A stretch of 14,646 nucleotides of DNA from assembly GCA_003229995.1 (NCBI GenBank), contig QIGJ01000225.1:1-14646 (forward strand). Reading direction: 5' to 3'. Each line of letters starts with the position of its first letter. Positions within the stretch are counted from its first letter, which is position 1. The position numbers and the translations under genes are program-made. This document shows positions 7,196-14,646 of this stretch, in pieces. This DNA is from Gammaproteobacteria bacterium. GTDB lineage: Bacteria > Pseudomonadota > Gammaproteobacteria > SZUA-152. The notes beneath the pieces are model-generated. The model was not told the DNA's origin and searched no databases. It saw only the letters and a program-made list of their open reading frames with translations.

Positions 7196-8195
7196 AAACA
7201 GTGAGGTAAAAGGTATTGACCGCGCTGCGATTTTTTTAATGAGCCTGGGGGAAGTGGCAGCCTCGGAAGTGTTGAAACACATGGACCCCAAAGAAGTGCA
7301 ATCGGTGGGTGCAGCCATGGCGCAGCTGAATAATGTTTCGCGTGGCCAGGTGACCTCTGTGTTAAATGATTTTTGTGCCACGGTGCAGGAAGAGACCGGT
7401 CTGGGATTGGGGACTGATGATTACGTGCGCAGTGTGCTGAAAAAGGCATTGGGTGATGATAAAGCCGAGGGTTTGATTGATCGCATTTTACAAGGTGGAA
7501 ATACCAAGGGACTTGAAACACTCAAGTGGATGGATTCACGTGCAGTGGCTGAAATTATCCGTCTCGAACATCCCCAGATTATTGCCATTGTTTTGTCATA
7601 CCTGGACCCGGATCAATCGGCTGAGGTATTGGCTGTATTCCCTGACCGTGTGCGTGTTGATGTGTTAATGCGCATTTCCACGTTGGACGGTATTCAGCCT
7701 GCCGCATTAAATGAACTTAATGACATTATGGAAAAACAGTTCACGGGTAAAAATAATGTGAAGTCCTCCAGTGTGGGTGGTTTGAAAGCGGCTGCAAATA
7801 TTCTTAATTTTATTGACAGTTCAATGGAAGGCGAGATTATGGACAGCGTCAAGGAAGTTGATGCGGATCTTGGTCAGAGTATTCAGGATCTTATGTTTGT
7901 CTTTGATAACCTGAACGCCGTTGATGATCGTGATATTCAAACGATTCTCCGGGAGATTTCTTCCGAATCTCTGGTGCTGGCACTGAAGGGGGCAGATGAT
8001 GAACTGAAAGAGAAAATTCTAAGAAACATGTCTAAACGTGCTGCTGAAATGCTGCGTGATGATCTTGAAGCAAAGGGTCCAGTGCGTCTTAGTGAGGTGG
8101 AAGGAGCCCAAAAAGAAATTCTTTCAGTGGCTCGCAGATTAGCCGATGCTGGCGATATTTCTTTAGGCGGTTCCGGTGGTGAAGAGTATGTATAG
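7188..8195 (+). CDS. fliG: FliG, flagellar motor switch protein
   Basis: 335 residues, standard length. The N-terminal domain (about 5-100) binds FliF. The middle domain carries the EHPQ motif (127-130) for FliM contact. GGLKAAANILN (197-207) is the conserved hinge. The C-terminal torque domain keeps the charged residues matching E. coli K264, R281, D288, D289 and R297 (here K267, R284, D291, D292, R300). The motor interface therefore looks functional for stator coupling. The ATG overlaps the end of fliF by 8 bp, and the stop TAG (8193-8195) sits 2 bp from the fliH ATG. All features fit an active rotor protein of the C ring. Confidence 0.97.
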   Translation: MAENSEVKGIDRAAIFLMSLGEVAASEVLKHMDPKEVQSVGAAMAQLNNVSRGQVTSVLNDFCATVQEETGLGLGTDDYVRSVLKKALGDDKAEGLIDRILQGGNTKGLETLKWMDSRAVAEIIRLEHPQIIAIVLSYLDPDQSAEVLAVFPDRVRVDVLMRISTLDGIQPAALNELNDIMEKQFTGKNNVKSSSVGGLKAAANILNFIDSSMEGEIMDSVKEVDADLGQSIQDLMFVFDNLNAVDDRDIQTILREISSESLVLALKGADDELKEKILRNMSKRAAEMLRDDLEAKGPVRLSEVEGAQKEILSVARRLADAGDISLGGSGGEEYV

Positions 8196-8197
8196 TG

Positions 8198-8866
8198 ATG
8201 GTTAAACTCATTGGCAAACAATCAACGGATCAATATCAACGCTGGGACTTACCCATGGTGGAAGATGTCTCCGGGGCCGTGGCGAATGCGAAGGATGACA
8301 AAGCACCCGGCCTGATGACGGCAGAACAAATCGAAAGAATTCAGAATCAAGCATACAAGGAAGCCTATGAAGCCGGTTTTGCAAAAGGTCGCGAAGCCGG
8401 AATGGCATCGGGAAAAGATGAAATTGTGCGTAATGGTCAATTGCTTGACGATTTGTTGCAATCATTATCACAACCCTTTGCAAGCCTGGATGAAAATATT
8501 ACGCAGCAACTGGTGAGTTTATCAGTCGCCATTGCCCGGCAACTGGTTCGCCGGGAATTAAAAATTGATGCGACGCAAATTGTGGGTGTAGTACAAGAAG
8601 CGATTGCAGTGCTGCCAGTGGGTTCGTGTAATGTAAAGGTCTGCCTGCACCCAGACGATGTGCGAGTGGTGCATGACACATTGGTGAAAATGGAAACGGA
8701 GCGTAGCTGGGAGCTGATGGATGATCCCAGTTTGTCCCGAGGGGATTGCCGAATTCTAACGGAAACATCGCGCATTGATGCGACACTCGAAAAACGTCTG
8801 GCAGCTATCGCATCGCGGATTTTAGGTGGTGAGCGTGAGGCAGATAAAAATGTGCCGCCGGAATGA
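8198..8866 (+). CDS. fliH: FliH, negative regulator/stator of the flagellar export ATPase
   Basis: 222 residues from ATG 8198. A GTG at 8195 in the same frame overlaps the fliG stop by one base and would add a single residue, so the exact start is uncertain. The N-terminal tail carries W16, the position type that docks FliH to FlhA/FliN. A small-residue ladder with four-residue spacing follows (A52, A56, G60, G64, G68, G72), the AxxxG/GxxxG helix pattern typical of FliH. The C-terminal half (about 90-210) has the conserved FliH/YscL fold that binds the FliI N-terminus, including the ARQLVRREL helix. The 3' end overlaps fliI by ATGA (8863-8866). FliH and FliI form the stator-ATPase subcomplex beneath the export gate. 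Confidence 0.93.
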   Translation: MVKLIGKQSTDQYQRWDLPMVEDVSGAVANAKDDKAPGLMTAEQIERIQNQAYKEAYEAGFAKGREAGMASGKDEIVRNGQLLDDLLQSLSQPFASLDENITQQLVSLSVAIARQLVRRELKIDATQIVGVVQEAIAVLPVGSCNVKVCLHPDDVRVVHDTLVKMETERSWELMDDPSLSRGDCRILTETSRIDATLEKRLAAIASRILGGEREADKNVPPE

Positions 8867-10344
8867 CCGATGAATCAAAAAATATGCAGAGTCATTCATC
8901 ATTTCAGTCCAGAGCAGAAAATCTTCGTGCGAGTCATCGCAAATGGCAACAATCGCTTATTGAAGCACAGGAACGTATTGCAGCGCCTCAACTGATTGTG
9001 GAAGGGCATCTTACCCGTATGGTGGGGTTGACGCTGGAAGCGGTCGGCTGTCATGCCCCAGTGGGTTCGCGGTGTCTGGTGGAAGGGCCGGATGGAAAAG
9101 ATATTGAAGCCGAAGTCGTCGGTTTTTCCGACGAAAAACTATTTTTAATGCCCACAGAACGCATGCTGGGCATTGTTCCCAACGCCCGGGTGATACCAAG
9201 CAAAAAACCCTACGATGTGCCAGTGGGTGACGAGTTACTGGGTCGCGTGTTGGATGGTGCGGGTCATCCGTTGGATGGCAAAGGCCAGTTGCAAACATCA
9301 GAACGTGTATCGATGACCAGCCGGGTCATCAATCCCATGGCACGACATCCTATCAGTGAAAAACTGGACGTGGGCATTCGTGCCATCAATGCGTTGTTGA
9401 GTGTGGGTCGTGGTCAGCGCATGGGATTGTTTGCGGGTAGTGGGGTCGGTAAAAGCGTCTTGTTGGGCATGATGACAAAATACACGGATGCCGATGTGAT
9501 TGTGGTTGGGCTTATCGGTGAACGTGGTCGTGAGGTCAAGGAATTTATTGATAACATACTCGGTGACGAAGGCATGATGCGTGCTGTGGTGATTGCCTCA
9601 CCCGCCGATGATGTACCCGTCATGCGTTTGCATGGAGCATCACTGGCGACCCGTATTGCGGAATATTTCCGTGATCAAGGATTGAATGTCCTGTTGTTAA
9701 TGGATTCATTAACCCGCTATGCCCAAGCGCAACGTGAAGTGGCACTGGCTGTGGGAGAACCGCCTGCAACAAAAGGTTATCCACCTTCAGTATTTGCAAA
9801 AATCCCACAACTGGTTGAACGTGCCGGAAATGGTGACATTGGTGGTGGTTCTATTACGGCATTTTATACGGTATTGACCGAAGGTGATGATCAGCAAGAT
9901 CCCATTGCAGATGCAGCCCGGGCGATTCTCGATGGACATATTGTATTGTCTCGCGAGCTGGCGGAAGCAGGGCACTATCCGGCGATTGATATAGAGGCTT
10001 CGATCAGTCGGGCAATGACGGAAATTACCAGTGCGGAACATCAGGTTGCGATTCGTCGATTTAAGCAATGGTATTCTTTATATCGTCAACACAGAGACCT
10101 GATCAGTGTGGGAGCTTATCAACGCGGTACGGATGTAAAGGTTGATGAAGCAGTGGCAATGTATCCACAATTAACAGAGTTTTTACAGCAGAGTATCAAA
10201 CAGTCTGTTTCACTTGCAGACAGTATCGCTGAATTGGAAGTGCTGCAAAGTATCGAGGTCATGTTGCCGGTCCATGATGTAAATTTACAGGTGCCAGTGG
10301 TACAACAAACGCTGCCGGATGGGAGTAATCCCTATGCAAAATAG
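8863..10344 (+). CDS. fliI: FliI, flagellum-specific export ATPase, with C-terminal extension
   Basis: 493 residues, longer than the usual 440-460. The F1-beta-like ATPase core has Walker A AGSGVGKS (191-198), the catalytic region GERGREV with E220, Walker B LLLMD (277-281) and the family stretch [18 protein letters not shown] (294-311). The N-terminal 40 residues are helical, as needed for FliH binding. The conserved family sequence ends near residue 458; about 35 residues then follow (458-493) that are not typical of FliI. ATG 8863 overlaps the fliH stop as ATGA; Met8 (8884) is a possible alternative. It hydrolyses ATP to feed substrate into the proton-driven type III export gate. fliJ, its usual next neighbour, is not present; minus-strand genes follow instead. 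Confidence 0.96.
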   Translation: MTDESKNMQSHSSFQSRAENLRASHRKWQQSLIEAQERIAAPQLIVEGHLTRMVGLTLEAVGCHAPVGSRCLVEGPDGKDIEAEVVGFSDEKLFLMPTERMLGIVPNARVIPSKKPYDVPVGDELLGRVLDGAGHPLDGKGQLQTSERVSMTSRVINPMARHPISEKLDVGIRAINALLSVGRGQRMGLFAGSGVGKSVLLGMMTKYTDADVIVVGLIGERGREVKEFIDNILGDEGMMRAVVIASPADDVPVMRLHGASLATRIAEYFRDQGLNVLLLMDSLTRYAQAQREVALAVGEPPATKGYPPSVFAKIPQLVERAGNGDIGGGSITAFYTVLTEGDDQQDPIADAARAILDGHIVLSRELAEAGHYPAIDIEASISRAMTEITSAEHQVAIRRFKQWYSLYRQHRDLISVGAYQRGTDVKVDEAVAMYPQLTEFLQQSIKQSVSLADSIAELEVLQSIEVMLPVHDVNLQVPVVQQTLPDGSNPYAK

Positions 10345-10414
10345 GTAAGATATAAGAAATAATATAGACCGATAATGATCGAGATTTAGGCATTTATTGC
10401 ACACCTGAAATACC

Positions 10415-10840
10415 TTAAATTAAGACCAAGCTTAATACACCACCAATAAACATCGCAATCCCCATGGCAAGTATCATCCAGTCACCTTGCGCGCCAGGTT
10501 CAAGCGTTGCTGTTTTATGTTGTTCCGGGTCATAAAATATTTCCACTTTTTTACCGACAGGATATTTGTCGTTATAGGCTTTGGCAAATTCCGGCAGGGG
10601 GTGGGTGCCTTTGGGGAATTCAAATTGTTTTTGGTATTTTTTGCCATCGAGTTGGTAGCTGAAAACAATTTCTGGTAGCAGGTCATTTTCAGCCGAAGTG
10701 GGGTTGGAAGTTTCGATAATGCCAGTAATGCGAGGCCATTGCTCGATTTTGCGTGATTTTTGCAGAATCAGCCAGCCCCAGATACTAATGCCAATGCCAC
10801 CAAAGGCGACGGATGCAAGGATAATAGGATAGAGGTTCAT
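10415..10840 (-). CDS. DUF3592-family small membrane protein
   Basis: 141 residues with one hydrophobic helix at each end (about 5-27 and 121-141). Between them lies a beta-rich soluble part containing the family patterns PEIVFSYQLDGKKY (56-69) and YPVGKKVEIFYDPEQHKTA (93-111). This layout, with the YxVGxxVxVxYDPxxP-like segment before helix 2, is typical of DUF3592, whose function is not established. It converges with fliI, leaving 70 bp between the two stop codons without a clear terminator. It lies 59 bp downstream of glnD on the same strand and could be co-transcribed with it. No good ribosome-binding site precedes ATG 10840, so expression may depend on glnD transcription or be weak. Confidence 0.85.
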   Translation of the reverse strand: MNLYPIILASVAFGGIGISIWGWLILQKSRKIEQWPRITGIIETSNPTSAENDLLPEIVFSYQLDGKKYQKQFEFPKGTHPLPEFAKAYNDKYPVGKKVEIFYDPEQHKTATLEPGAQGDWMILAMGIAMFIGGVLSLVLI

Positions 10841-10859
10841 GGTTTTATTATTTTTTAAG

Positions 10860-10892
10860 AGTCTGTCAATGTGTAAAGTAATTGCTCAGACT
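10860..10892. other. Hairpin between glnD and the DUF3592 gene
   Basis: AGTCTG (10860-10865) pairs perfectly with CAGACT (10887-10892), and CAAT (10867-10870) pairs with ATTG (10881-10884), around a 10-base loop. On the minus strand it follows glnD but is followed by an A-rich tract, not T, so it is not a classical terminator for glnD. On the plus strand a loose T-rich stretch follows. It may moderate read-through from glnD or stabilise the transcript end. Confidence 0.4.
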
Positions 10893-10899
10893 ATCTGTT

Positions 10900-13632
10900 T
10901 TATTTGTCCAGAAATTCGCTAATGGTTTTACGCAGACAGTTTTTATTCTTATCCTGAAGGGGTTTTTGTTGGATGTTGGTGATCAGGAAGATATCTTCAG
11001 CACGTTCACCAAAGGTGGCGATTTTGGCATTTTGCAGTAATACGTTGCAGTGCAACATGCCGTTGGCAATGCGGGCAAGCAGACCGGGACGGTCGCTGGT
11101 AATAACTTCCATTTGTGTGCGCTGGTTTTTTTCGTCATCACGAAAGTGGATTTTTGTGGTAATAGGGAAGTGTTTTTGTTGCCGGGTCAGGGCAATGCTT
11201 GTCGGTGATATGTTATCGGGATGATGCAAATGGTTGTTGAGTTGTGTGCAGATTTCATTTTGGTGGTGGGTATCGGTAATTTGTTTTGCATTGTGGTCAA
11301 GCACCAAAAAGGTGTCCAGCGTAAAACCATTATTTGAAGTGATGACACGAGCGTCGATAATGTTTAGGCCGAGGGTTTCAAGTGTGGCGGTAATGGTGGC
11401 AAATATATAATTTTTATCGCGTGTGTAAACAAAAATTGCGCTGCCACCACGATGAGTCTCGCCGCGCACGAGAATCAGTGGTGCATCGTTGTTGCCATGC
11501 TCAATAATGGCCTGTGTGTGCCAGGCGACTTCATCGGCGGAATGGCGCAGAAAATAATCCTGTCCAAGTCGTTGCCATTGTTGATCGATATCTGCTTTTT
11601 TTAATTGAGAGTTCAATTGAGAGTTCAATTGAGAGTTCAATTGAGAATTCAGCAGAATAAGTGCCTGTGTCTGAGTGTCAGTGGCCAGCCCCTGGTGGTC
11701 CACAGGATTGTCCAGGCCATGTCGGAGTGCGCGTGAAGTAGCATGATACAACTCGGCCAGTAATGCGTCTTTCCAGGAGTTCCACAGGCTGGGGCTAGTG
11801 GCACGAATATCGGCGACGGTGAGCAGGTAAAGGTGATCGAGGCGTTTTTGATTGCCGATGTGTTGTGCGAATTCGGCGATAATATCCGGGTCGCTGATGT
11901 CTTTGCGTTGAGCAGTGACAGACATGAGCAGGTGGTTTTCCACTAGCCATTTTATCATTTGTGTATCGTGTTCATTAATACTGTGTTTACGACAGAAGAT
12001 GGCAGCATCTATCGCACCTAACTTGGAGTGGTCACCCCCACGGCCTTTGCCAATGTCGTGGAAGAAGGCGCTGAGAGTCAGGATTTCCTGTTTATCGATA
12101 CGTTTGATAATACGGGTACTGAGTGGAAATTCATTGGCAAATTCTGGTACGGTCAGGCGGCGTAAATTTCGCACGACAAACATGGTGTGTTCATCCACGG
12201 TGTAAACGTGGAACAGGTCATGCTGCATTTGTCCGACGATGTTACCGTAAACGGGCAGGTAGGCGGCCAGTACGCCGTATCGATTCATGCGTCGCAGTTC
12301 ATGAGTCAGACCAATGCTTTGGCGAAACAGTTCGATGAACAAATGGTGGCAGTGTGGATCGTTGCGGAAATCCTCGTTAATCAAGTGGTGGTGTTGATGT
12401 ACCAGACGAATGGTGCCAGCGCTGACACCACGTAATTGAGGATCGCGAGCCATGAGTACAAACAGCTCCAGCAATGCGGAAGGTTGTTGGATGAATACAG
12501 CATTGTGGGTAACTTCTAATTTCCCATGGCGCGATTGGAAACGCTCGTTGATGCGTATGAGGGAGCTGCTTTTATCCTGGCTTTTACCTTCAACACTTTT
12601 ACTTTCAAAACTTTTACTTTCAAAGAAAATGCTTTCCTCAAACAGATCGAGCAGCATTTCATTGAGTCTGGAGAGTTTGAGCACAGTGCGATAATAGGCT
12701 TTCATGAACTGTTCGACGGCGAGGCGGTTTTGCTGGTTTTCGTAACCGAACTGTGTCGCCAGAGTGCGCTGATGATCAAACAGCAGACGGTCTTCCCGTC
12801 GTCGGGTTAATGCGTGTAATGCAAAGCGAATACGCCAGAGAAAATTTTGTGCTTTGTTGAGGCTGTAAAACTCATCTTCGGTTAAAAAGCCGTGGACAAC
12901 AAGGTCGTGCAGGGTGTTTGCGCCGAAGTGGCGTTTGGCCACCCAGCCGATAACCTGCAAGTCACGCAGGCCACCGGGGTTTTCTTTGATGTTGGGCTCC
13001 AGATTGTAGGCAGTGTCGTGAAAACGGTGGTGGCGGGCGACTTGCTCGTCGCGTTTAGCGAGAAAAAACTCCAGGCCGGGCCAAATGTTGTCCGGACCGG
13101 TGGTTTTTTTCATTTGTAGAAACAAGGTTTCCGGTCCGACCAGCAATCGTGCTTCCATGAGATTGGTGGCCACGGTGATGTCGGCAGTGGCCTGTTCGAT
13201 GCAGTCTTGCACGGTGCGGGTGCTATGACCCACTTCCAGACCGAGATCCCACAGAAATAATAAAAAACGTTCGATGTTTTCCGTGTGTTGCCGGGTAGCC
13301 TCGTTGTTGGCGATGAGAATCAGCAGGTCGATATCGGAGGCAGGGTGTAGTTCACTGCGTCCATAACCCCCCACGGCGACAAGGGCGATGTTTTCATGAC
13401 TGCCGATGCATTGTTGCCAGATACGTAATAATAGTTTGTCGACCAGTTCTGCCCGTTGTGCCACCAGCTCCTGCACTGGCACATCGTTTTCAAACCGTGT
13501 CTGGAGGGCGGCGTTGGAGGATTTAAGTTGGGCGCGGAAGACGCTGAGCGGCGTGCTGGTTTGTGCCACGGCGGCGTCAAATTCCTGCCAGTCGCAAACA
13601 TTGGTGCAGGCGGTATTACTGCTTGAATTCAT
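10900..13632 (-). CDS. glnD: GlnD, bifunctional PII uridylyltransferase/uridylyl-removing enzyme
   Basis: 910 residues (E. coli 890). The nucleotidyltransferase domain has GGYGRSELHPASDIDLLIL (88-106) with the metal-binding D100/D102. The GlnD linker domain is marked by ENPGGLRDLQ (217-226). The HD phosphohydrolase domain has HDIGKGRGGDHS (525-536). Two C-terminal ACT domains (about 718-790 and 839-905) sense glutamine. All active-site motifs look intact, so both UMP transfer to and removal from PII (GlnB/GlnK) are expected. Two tandem-repeat insertions are odd: a three-copy F/V-E-S/G-K-S repeat (337-351) and LNSQ x4 (661-676). Both are in frame and lie between domains. The start ATG 13632 has only a weak ribosome-binding site. 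The common neighbour map is not next to it; ettA lies upstream on the same strand. Confidence 0.96.
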   Translation of the reverse strand: MNSSSNTACTNVCDWQEFDAAVAQTSTPLSVFRAQLKSSNAALQTRFENDVPVQELVAQRAELVDKLLLRIWQQCIGSHENIALVAVGGYGRSELHPASDIDLLILIANNEATRQHTENIERFLLFLWDLGLEVGHSTRTVQDCIEQATADITVATNLMEARLLVGPETLFLQMKKTTGPDNIWPGLEFFLAKRDEQVARHHRFHDTAYNLEPNIKENPGGLRDLQVIGWVAKRHFGANTLHDLVVHGFLTEDEFYSLNKAQNFLWRIRFALHALTRRREDRLLFDHQRTLATQFGYENQQNRLAVEQFMKAYYRTVLKLSRLNEMLLDLFEESIFFESKSFESKSVEGKSQDKSSSLIRINERFQSRHGKLEVTHNAVFIQQPSALLELFVLMARDPQLRGVSAGTIRLVHQHHHLINEDFRNDPHCHHLFIELFRQSIGLTHELRRMNRYGVLAAYLPVYGNIVGQMQHDLFHVYTVDEHTMFVVRNLRRLTVPEFANEFPLSTRIIKRIDKQEILTLSAFFHDIGKGRGGDHSKLGAIDAAIFCRKHSINEHDTQMIKWLVENHLLMSVTAQRKDISDPDIIAEFAQHIGNQKRLDHLYLLTVADIRATSPSLWNSWKDALLAELYHATSRALRHGLDNPVDHQGLATDTQTQALILLNSQLNSQLNSQLNSQLKKADIDQQWQRLGQDYFLRHSADEVAWHTQAIIEHGNNDAPLILVRGETHRGGSAIFVYTRDKNYIFATITATLETLGLNIIDARVITSNNGFTLDTFLVLDHNAKQITDTHHQNEICTQLNNHLHHPDNISPTSIALTRQQKHFPITTKIHFRDDEKNQRTQMEVITSDRPGLLARIANGMLHCNVLLQNAKIATFGERAEDIFLITNIQQKPLQDKNKNCLRKTISEFLDK
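11600..11652. repeat. 12-bp tandem repeat inside glnD (LNSQ x4)
   Basis: Four head-to-tail copies of TTCAATTGAGAG (11600-11611 with one mismatch, 11612-11623, 11624-11635, 11636-11647 with one mismatch) followed by a partial unit. On the glnD strand they encode LNSQLNSQLNSQLNSQ (residues 661-676), between the HD domain and the first ACT domain. The unit is a multiple of three, so copy-number change would keep the frame. Confidence 0.93.
12581..12625. repeat. 15-bp tandem repeat inside glnD (F/V-E-S/G-K-S x3)
   Basis: Three copies of a unit close to CTTTTACTTTCAAAA (12581-12595, 12596-12610, 12611-12625), with few differences between copies. They encode three five-residue units, FESKS, FESKS and VEGKS (residues 337-351), in a polar linker after the nucleotidyltransferase region. 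The unit is in frame, so gain or loss of copies would not truncate GlnD. Confidence 0.88.
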
Positions 13633-13691
13633 ATTGGTTCCGGGTCAGGTGGATAAGTCGTCATGCATCATTATTTTAATATTCCCTTGCC

Positions 13692-13772
13692 TTTTTTGAG
13701 TGACTCAGCGTTGCAGCTCCCGTCACATAGCTCACTATATTCCTTTCGCTGCGCCTTGATTCACTCAAAAAA
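13692..13772. repeat. 81-bp palindromic element with 12-bp terminal inverted repeats
   Basis: TTTTTTGAGTGA (13692-13703) and TCACTCAAAAAA (13761-13772) are perfect inverted copies at the two ends. Inside, GCAGC (13713-13717) can pair with GCTGC (13748-13752), and ATAG (13727-13730) with CTAT (13735-13738) around a CTCA loop, so the whole unit can fold into one long interrupted hairpin. The order T-tract, stem, A-tract is the reverse of a terminator. The layout resembles a small non-autonomous palindromic repeat; no target-site duplication is seen. Confidence 0.6.
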
Positions 13773-13781
13773 TTCGGCGGA

Positions 13782-13823
13782 AATTTTGTTAAAACAATTT
13801 TGTTAAAACAATGTTGCTAAAAT
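13782..13823. repeat. 14-bp tandem direct repeat, three copies
   Basis: AATTTTGTTAAAAC occurs at 13782-13795 and again exactly at 13796-13809. A third copy, AATGTTGCTAAAAT (13810-13823), has three changes. The repeat lies 150-190 bp upstream of glnD, adjacent to the 81-bp palindromic element. The spacing differs from one helical turn, so a regulatory array is possible but not indicated. Confidence 0.8.
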
Positions 13824-13856
13824 AACGATGCATTCCTTAGAGCTGGGTTATCCTAA

Positions 13857-13918
13857 ATTAATCATTGAGCCATCGTGAGAGCACCTTAACCGCACTCGCG
13901 ACGGCTCAACTGATTAAT
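13857..13918. repeat. Long imperfect hairpin, arms about 23 bp
   Basis: The left arm (13857-13879) and right arm (13895-13918) are complementary, apart from two G-T/A-C type differences and one bulged C at 13910, around a 15-base loop (13880-13894). The core TTGAGCC/GGCTCAA and the ends ATTAATCA/TGATTAAT pair perfectly. It lies about 160 bp downstream of the ettA stop. No T-tract of note follows on either strand, so it is not a standard terminator. It could be a transcript-end stabiliser, a dispersed palindromic repeat, or part of a small RNA. Confidence 0.75.
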
Positions 13919-14078
13919 CCGGGATTATCGGCACATTTCAGGTATTTTGCAGTCGTCATTATAACCTCTCGATACACTGGAACGATTGTCGGAGAGCTTA
14001 GCCCTCTGAATTCCGGCTAAAAACAGACGAAACAACAGTGTTTTTCAGTAAAAAATGTTAACAGATAATTGCCATTTC

Positions 14079-14646
14079 TTAGCGCGTCAGCTTTTTATAT
14101 TTAATGCGATGCGGTTGATCAGCATCTGCACCCAAGCGACGTTTACGGTCAGCTTCGTAGTCGGCGTAGTTGCCTTCAAACCAGACTACTTCACTGTCGC
14201 TTTCAAACGCGAGTATATGGGTGGCAATGCGGTCGAGAAACCAGCGGTCATGGGAGATGACGACGGCGCAGCCGGGGAATTCCAACAGGGCTTCTTCCAG
14301 TGCGCGCAGGGTTTCGACATCAAGGTCGTTGGTGGGCTCATCGAGTAACAGCAAGTTACCGCCCGAGGCGAGCAGCTTGGCAAGGTGTACGCGGTTGCGT
14401 TCACCGCCGGAGAGGTCGCCTACCCGTTTTTGCTGGTCGCTGCCTCTGAAATTGAAACGGCCGACGTAGGCGCGGGAGTTGATTTCCATCGTGCCGATCA
14501 TCATGTTGTCATGGCCACCAGAAATTTCCTCCCACACGGTTTTGTTGCCGTCCAATGCGTCACGGCTTTGATCAACACAGGCGACTTTGACGGTTTCGCC
14601 GATTGTCAGTTCGCCGCCATCGGGTTTTTCTTCACCGGTAATCATG
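14079..14646 (-). CDS. ettA: EttA, energy-dependent translational throttle ABC-F ATPase (C-terminal part)
   Basis: The minus-strand frame runs off the right edge, so only about the last 189 residues are present; the ATG at 14643-14645 is internal. The second ABC domain shows the signature LSGGERNR, Walker [13 protein letters not shown] with the catalytic glutamate, and the switch motif SHDRWFLDR. The C-terminus reads [15 protein letters not shown] followed by RIKYKKLTR, the ending characteristic of EttA rather than Uup or other ABC-F members. EttA binds the ribosomal E site and gates entry into elongation according to ATP/ADP level. It is soluble, with no membrane segments. It ends at TAA (14079-14081) and lies on the same strand as glnD, 446 bp away. 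No clear terminator was found directly after it. Confidence 0.93.
   Translation of the reverse strand, partial: MITGEEKPDGGELTIGETVKVACVDQSRDALDGNKTVWEEISGGHDNMMIGTMEINSRAYVGRFNFRGSDQQKRVGDLSGGERNRVHLAKLLASGGNLLLLDEPTNDLDVETLRALEEALLEFPGCAVVISHDRWFLDRIATHILAFESDSEVVWFEGNYADYEADRKRRLGADADQPHRIKYKKLTR

Larger units (their letters stand above)
13633..14078. other. Intergenic region between ettA and glnD (446 bp), no gene seen
   Basis: No credible coding frame lies here. From low to high coordinate it holds an AT-rich glnD leader (13633-13691), an 81-bp inverted-repeat element (13692-13772), a 14-bp tandem repeat (13782-13823), a long hairpin (13857-13918), and an unassigned stretch (13919-14078). 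It must contain the end of the ettA transcript and probably the glnD promoter, both on the minus strand, but I could not place either with confidence. Confidence 0.7.

Noticed and set aside
10368..10375. ACCGATAA, similar to the sigma28 -10 box GCCGATAA, just after fliI
   Set aside because: No TAAA-like -35 element lies at the 15-bp spacing, and transcription would run antisense into the DUF3592 gene.
10345..10414. Expected bidirectional terminator between convergent fliI and DUF3592 genes
   Set aside because: Only very short possible stems (such as CGAT/ATCG at 10370-10381) are seen, without T-tracts, so no terminator was annotated.
12452..12810. Plus-strand open frames opposite glnD, including leucine/serine-rich and TFTFKTFTF-like stretches
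   Set aside because: They are antisense shadows of glnD, and their repetitive look comes from the 15-bp tandem repeat in glnD.
13406..13699. Plus-strand open frame opposite the glnD start
   Set aside because: It mostly overlaps the conserved glnD N-terminus in antisense, shows no recognisable domain and has no convincing ribosome-binding site.

Overview
The window looks like a chromosomal segment from a gammaproteobacterium of moderate GC content with polar-type flagellar control. The three-tier regulator set FleQ-FleS-FleR sits directly upstream of basal-body and export genes, as in Pseudomonas and Vibrio (there FlrA-FlrB-FlrC). GlnD and EttA also fit the Gammaproteobacteria. Nothing seen fixes the genus.

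Layout. Bases 1-181 hold the C-terminal end of an unrecognised gene closed by a hairpin terminator. Bases 271-837 encode an atypical PilZ-like protein, a candidate c-di-GMP-related partner. A sigma70-type promoter (950-978) precedes fleQ (1045-2481). A sigma54 promoter (-24/-12, 2537-2552) precedes fleS-fleR (2605-5147), which run with tight spacing into fliE-fliF-fliG-fliH-fliI (5186-10344). Start/stop overlaps at fleS/fleR, fliF/fliG and fliH/fliI suggest translational coupling. The run stops at fliI without the usual fliJ, and fliI has a C-terminal tail.

From 10345 on, all genes are on the minus strand: a small two-helix DUF3592 membrane protein (10415-10840), glnD (10900-13632), and the C-terminal part of ettA (14079 to the window end). 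glnD carries two in-frame tandem repeats (15 bp and 12 bp units). The 446-bp gap between glnD and ettA is unusually rich in structure: an 81-bp element with perfect 12-bp terminal inverted repeats, a 14-bp tandem repeat, and a hairpin with arms of about 23 bp.

How it works together (inference from known families): FleQ, made from a sigma70 promoter, would activate the sigma54 promoter of fleSR. FleS would phosphorylate FleR, and FleR would activate later sigma54-dependent flagellar genes. FleQ keeps the residues used for c-di-GMP binding in P. aeruginosa, so the second messenger could set the start of the cascade. FliE/FliF/FliG form the rod junction, MS ring and rotor switch ring. FliH/FliI are the stator and ATPase of the export apparatus. 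GlnD (nitrogen status) and EttA (translation) are housekeeping genes that flank the flagellar block.

No undescribed multi-gene system was found. The best leads are the intergenic palindromes, the glnD repeats and the abrupt end of the flagellar block after fliI.
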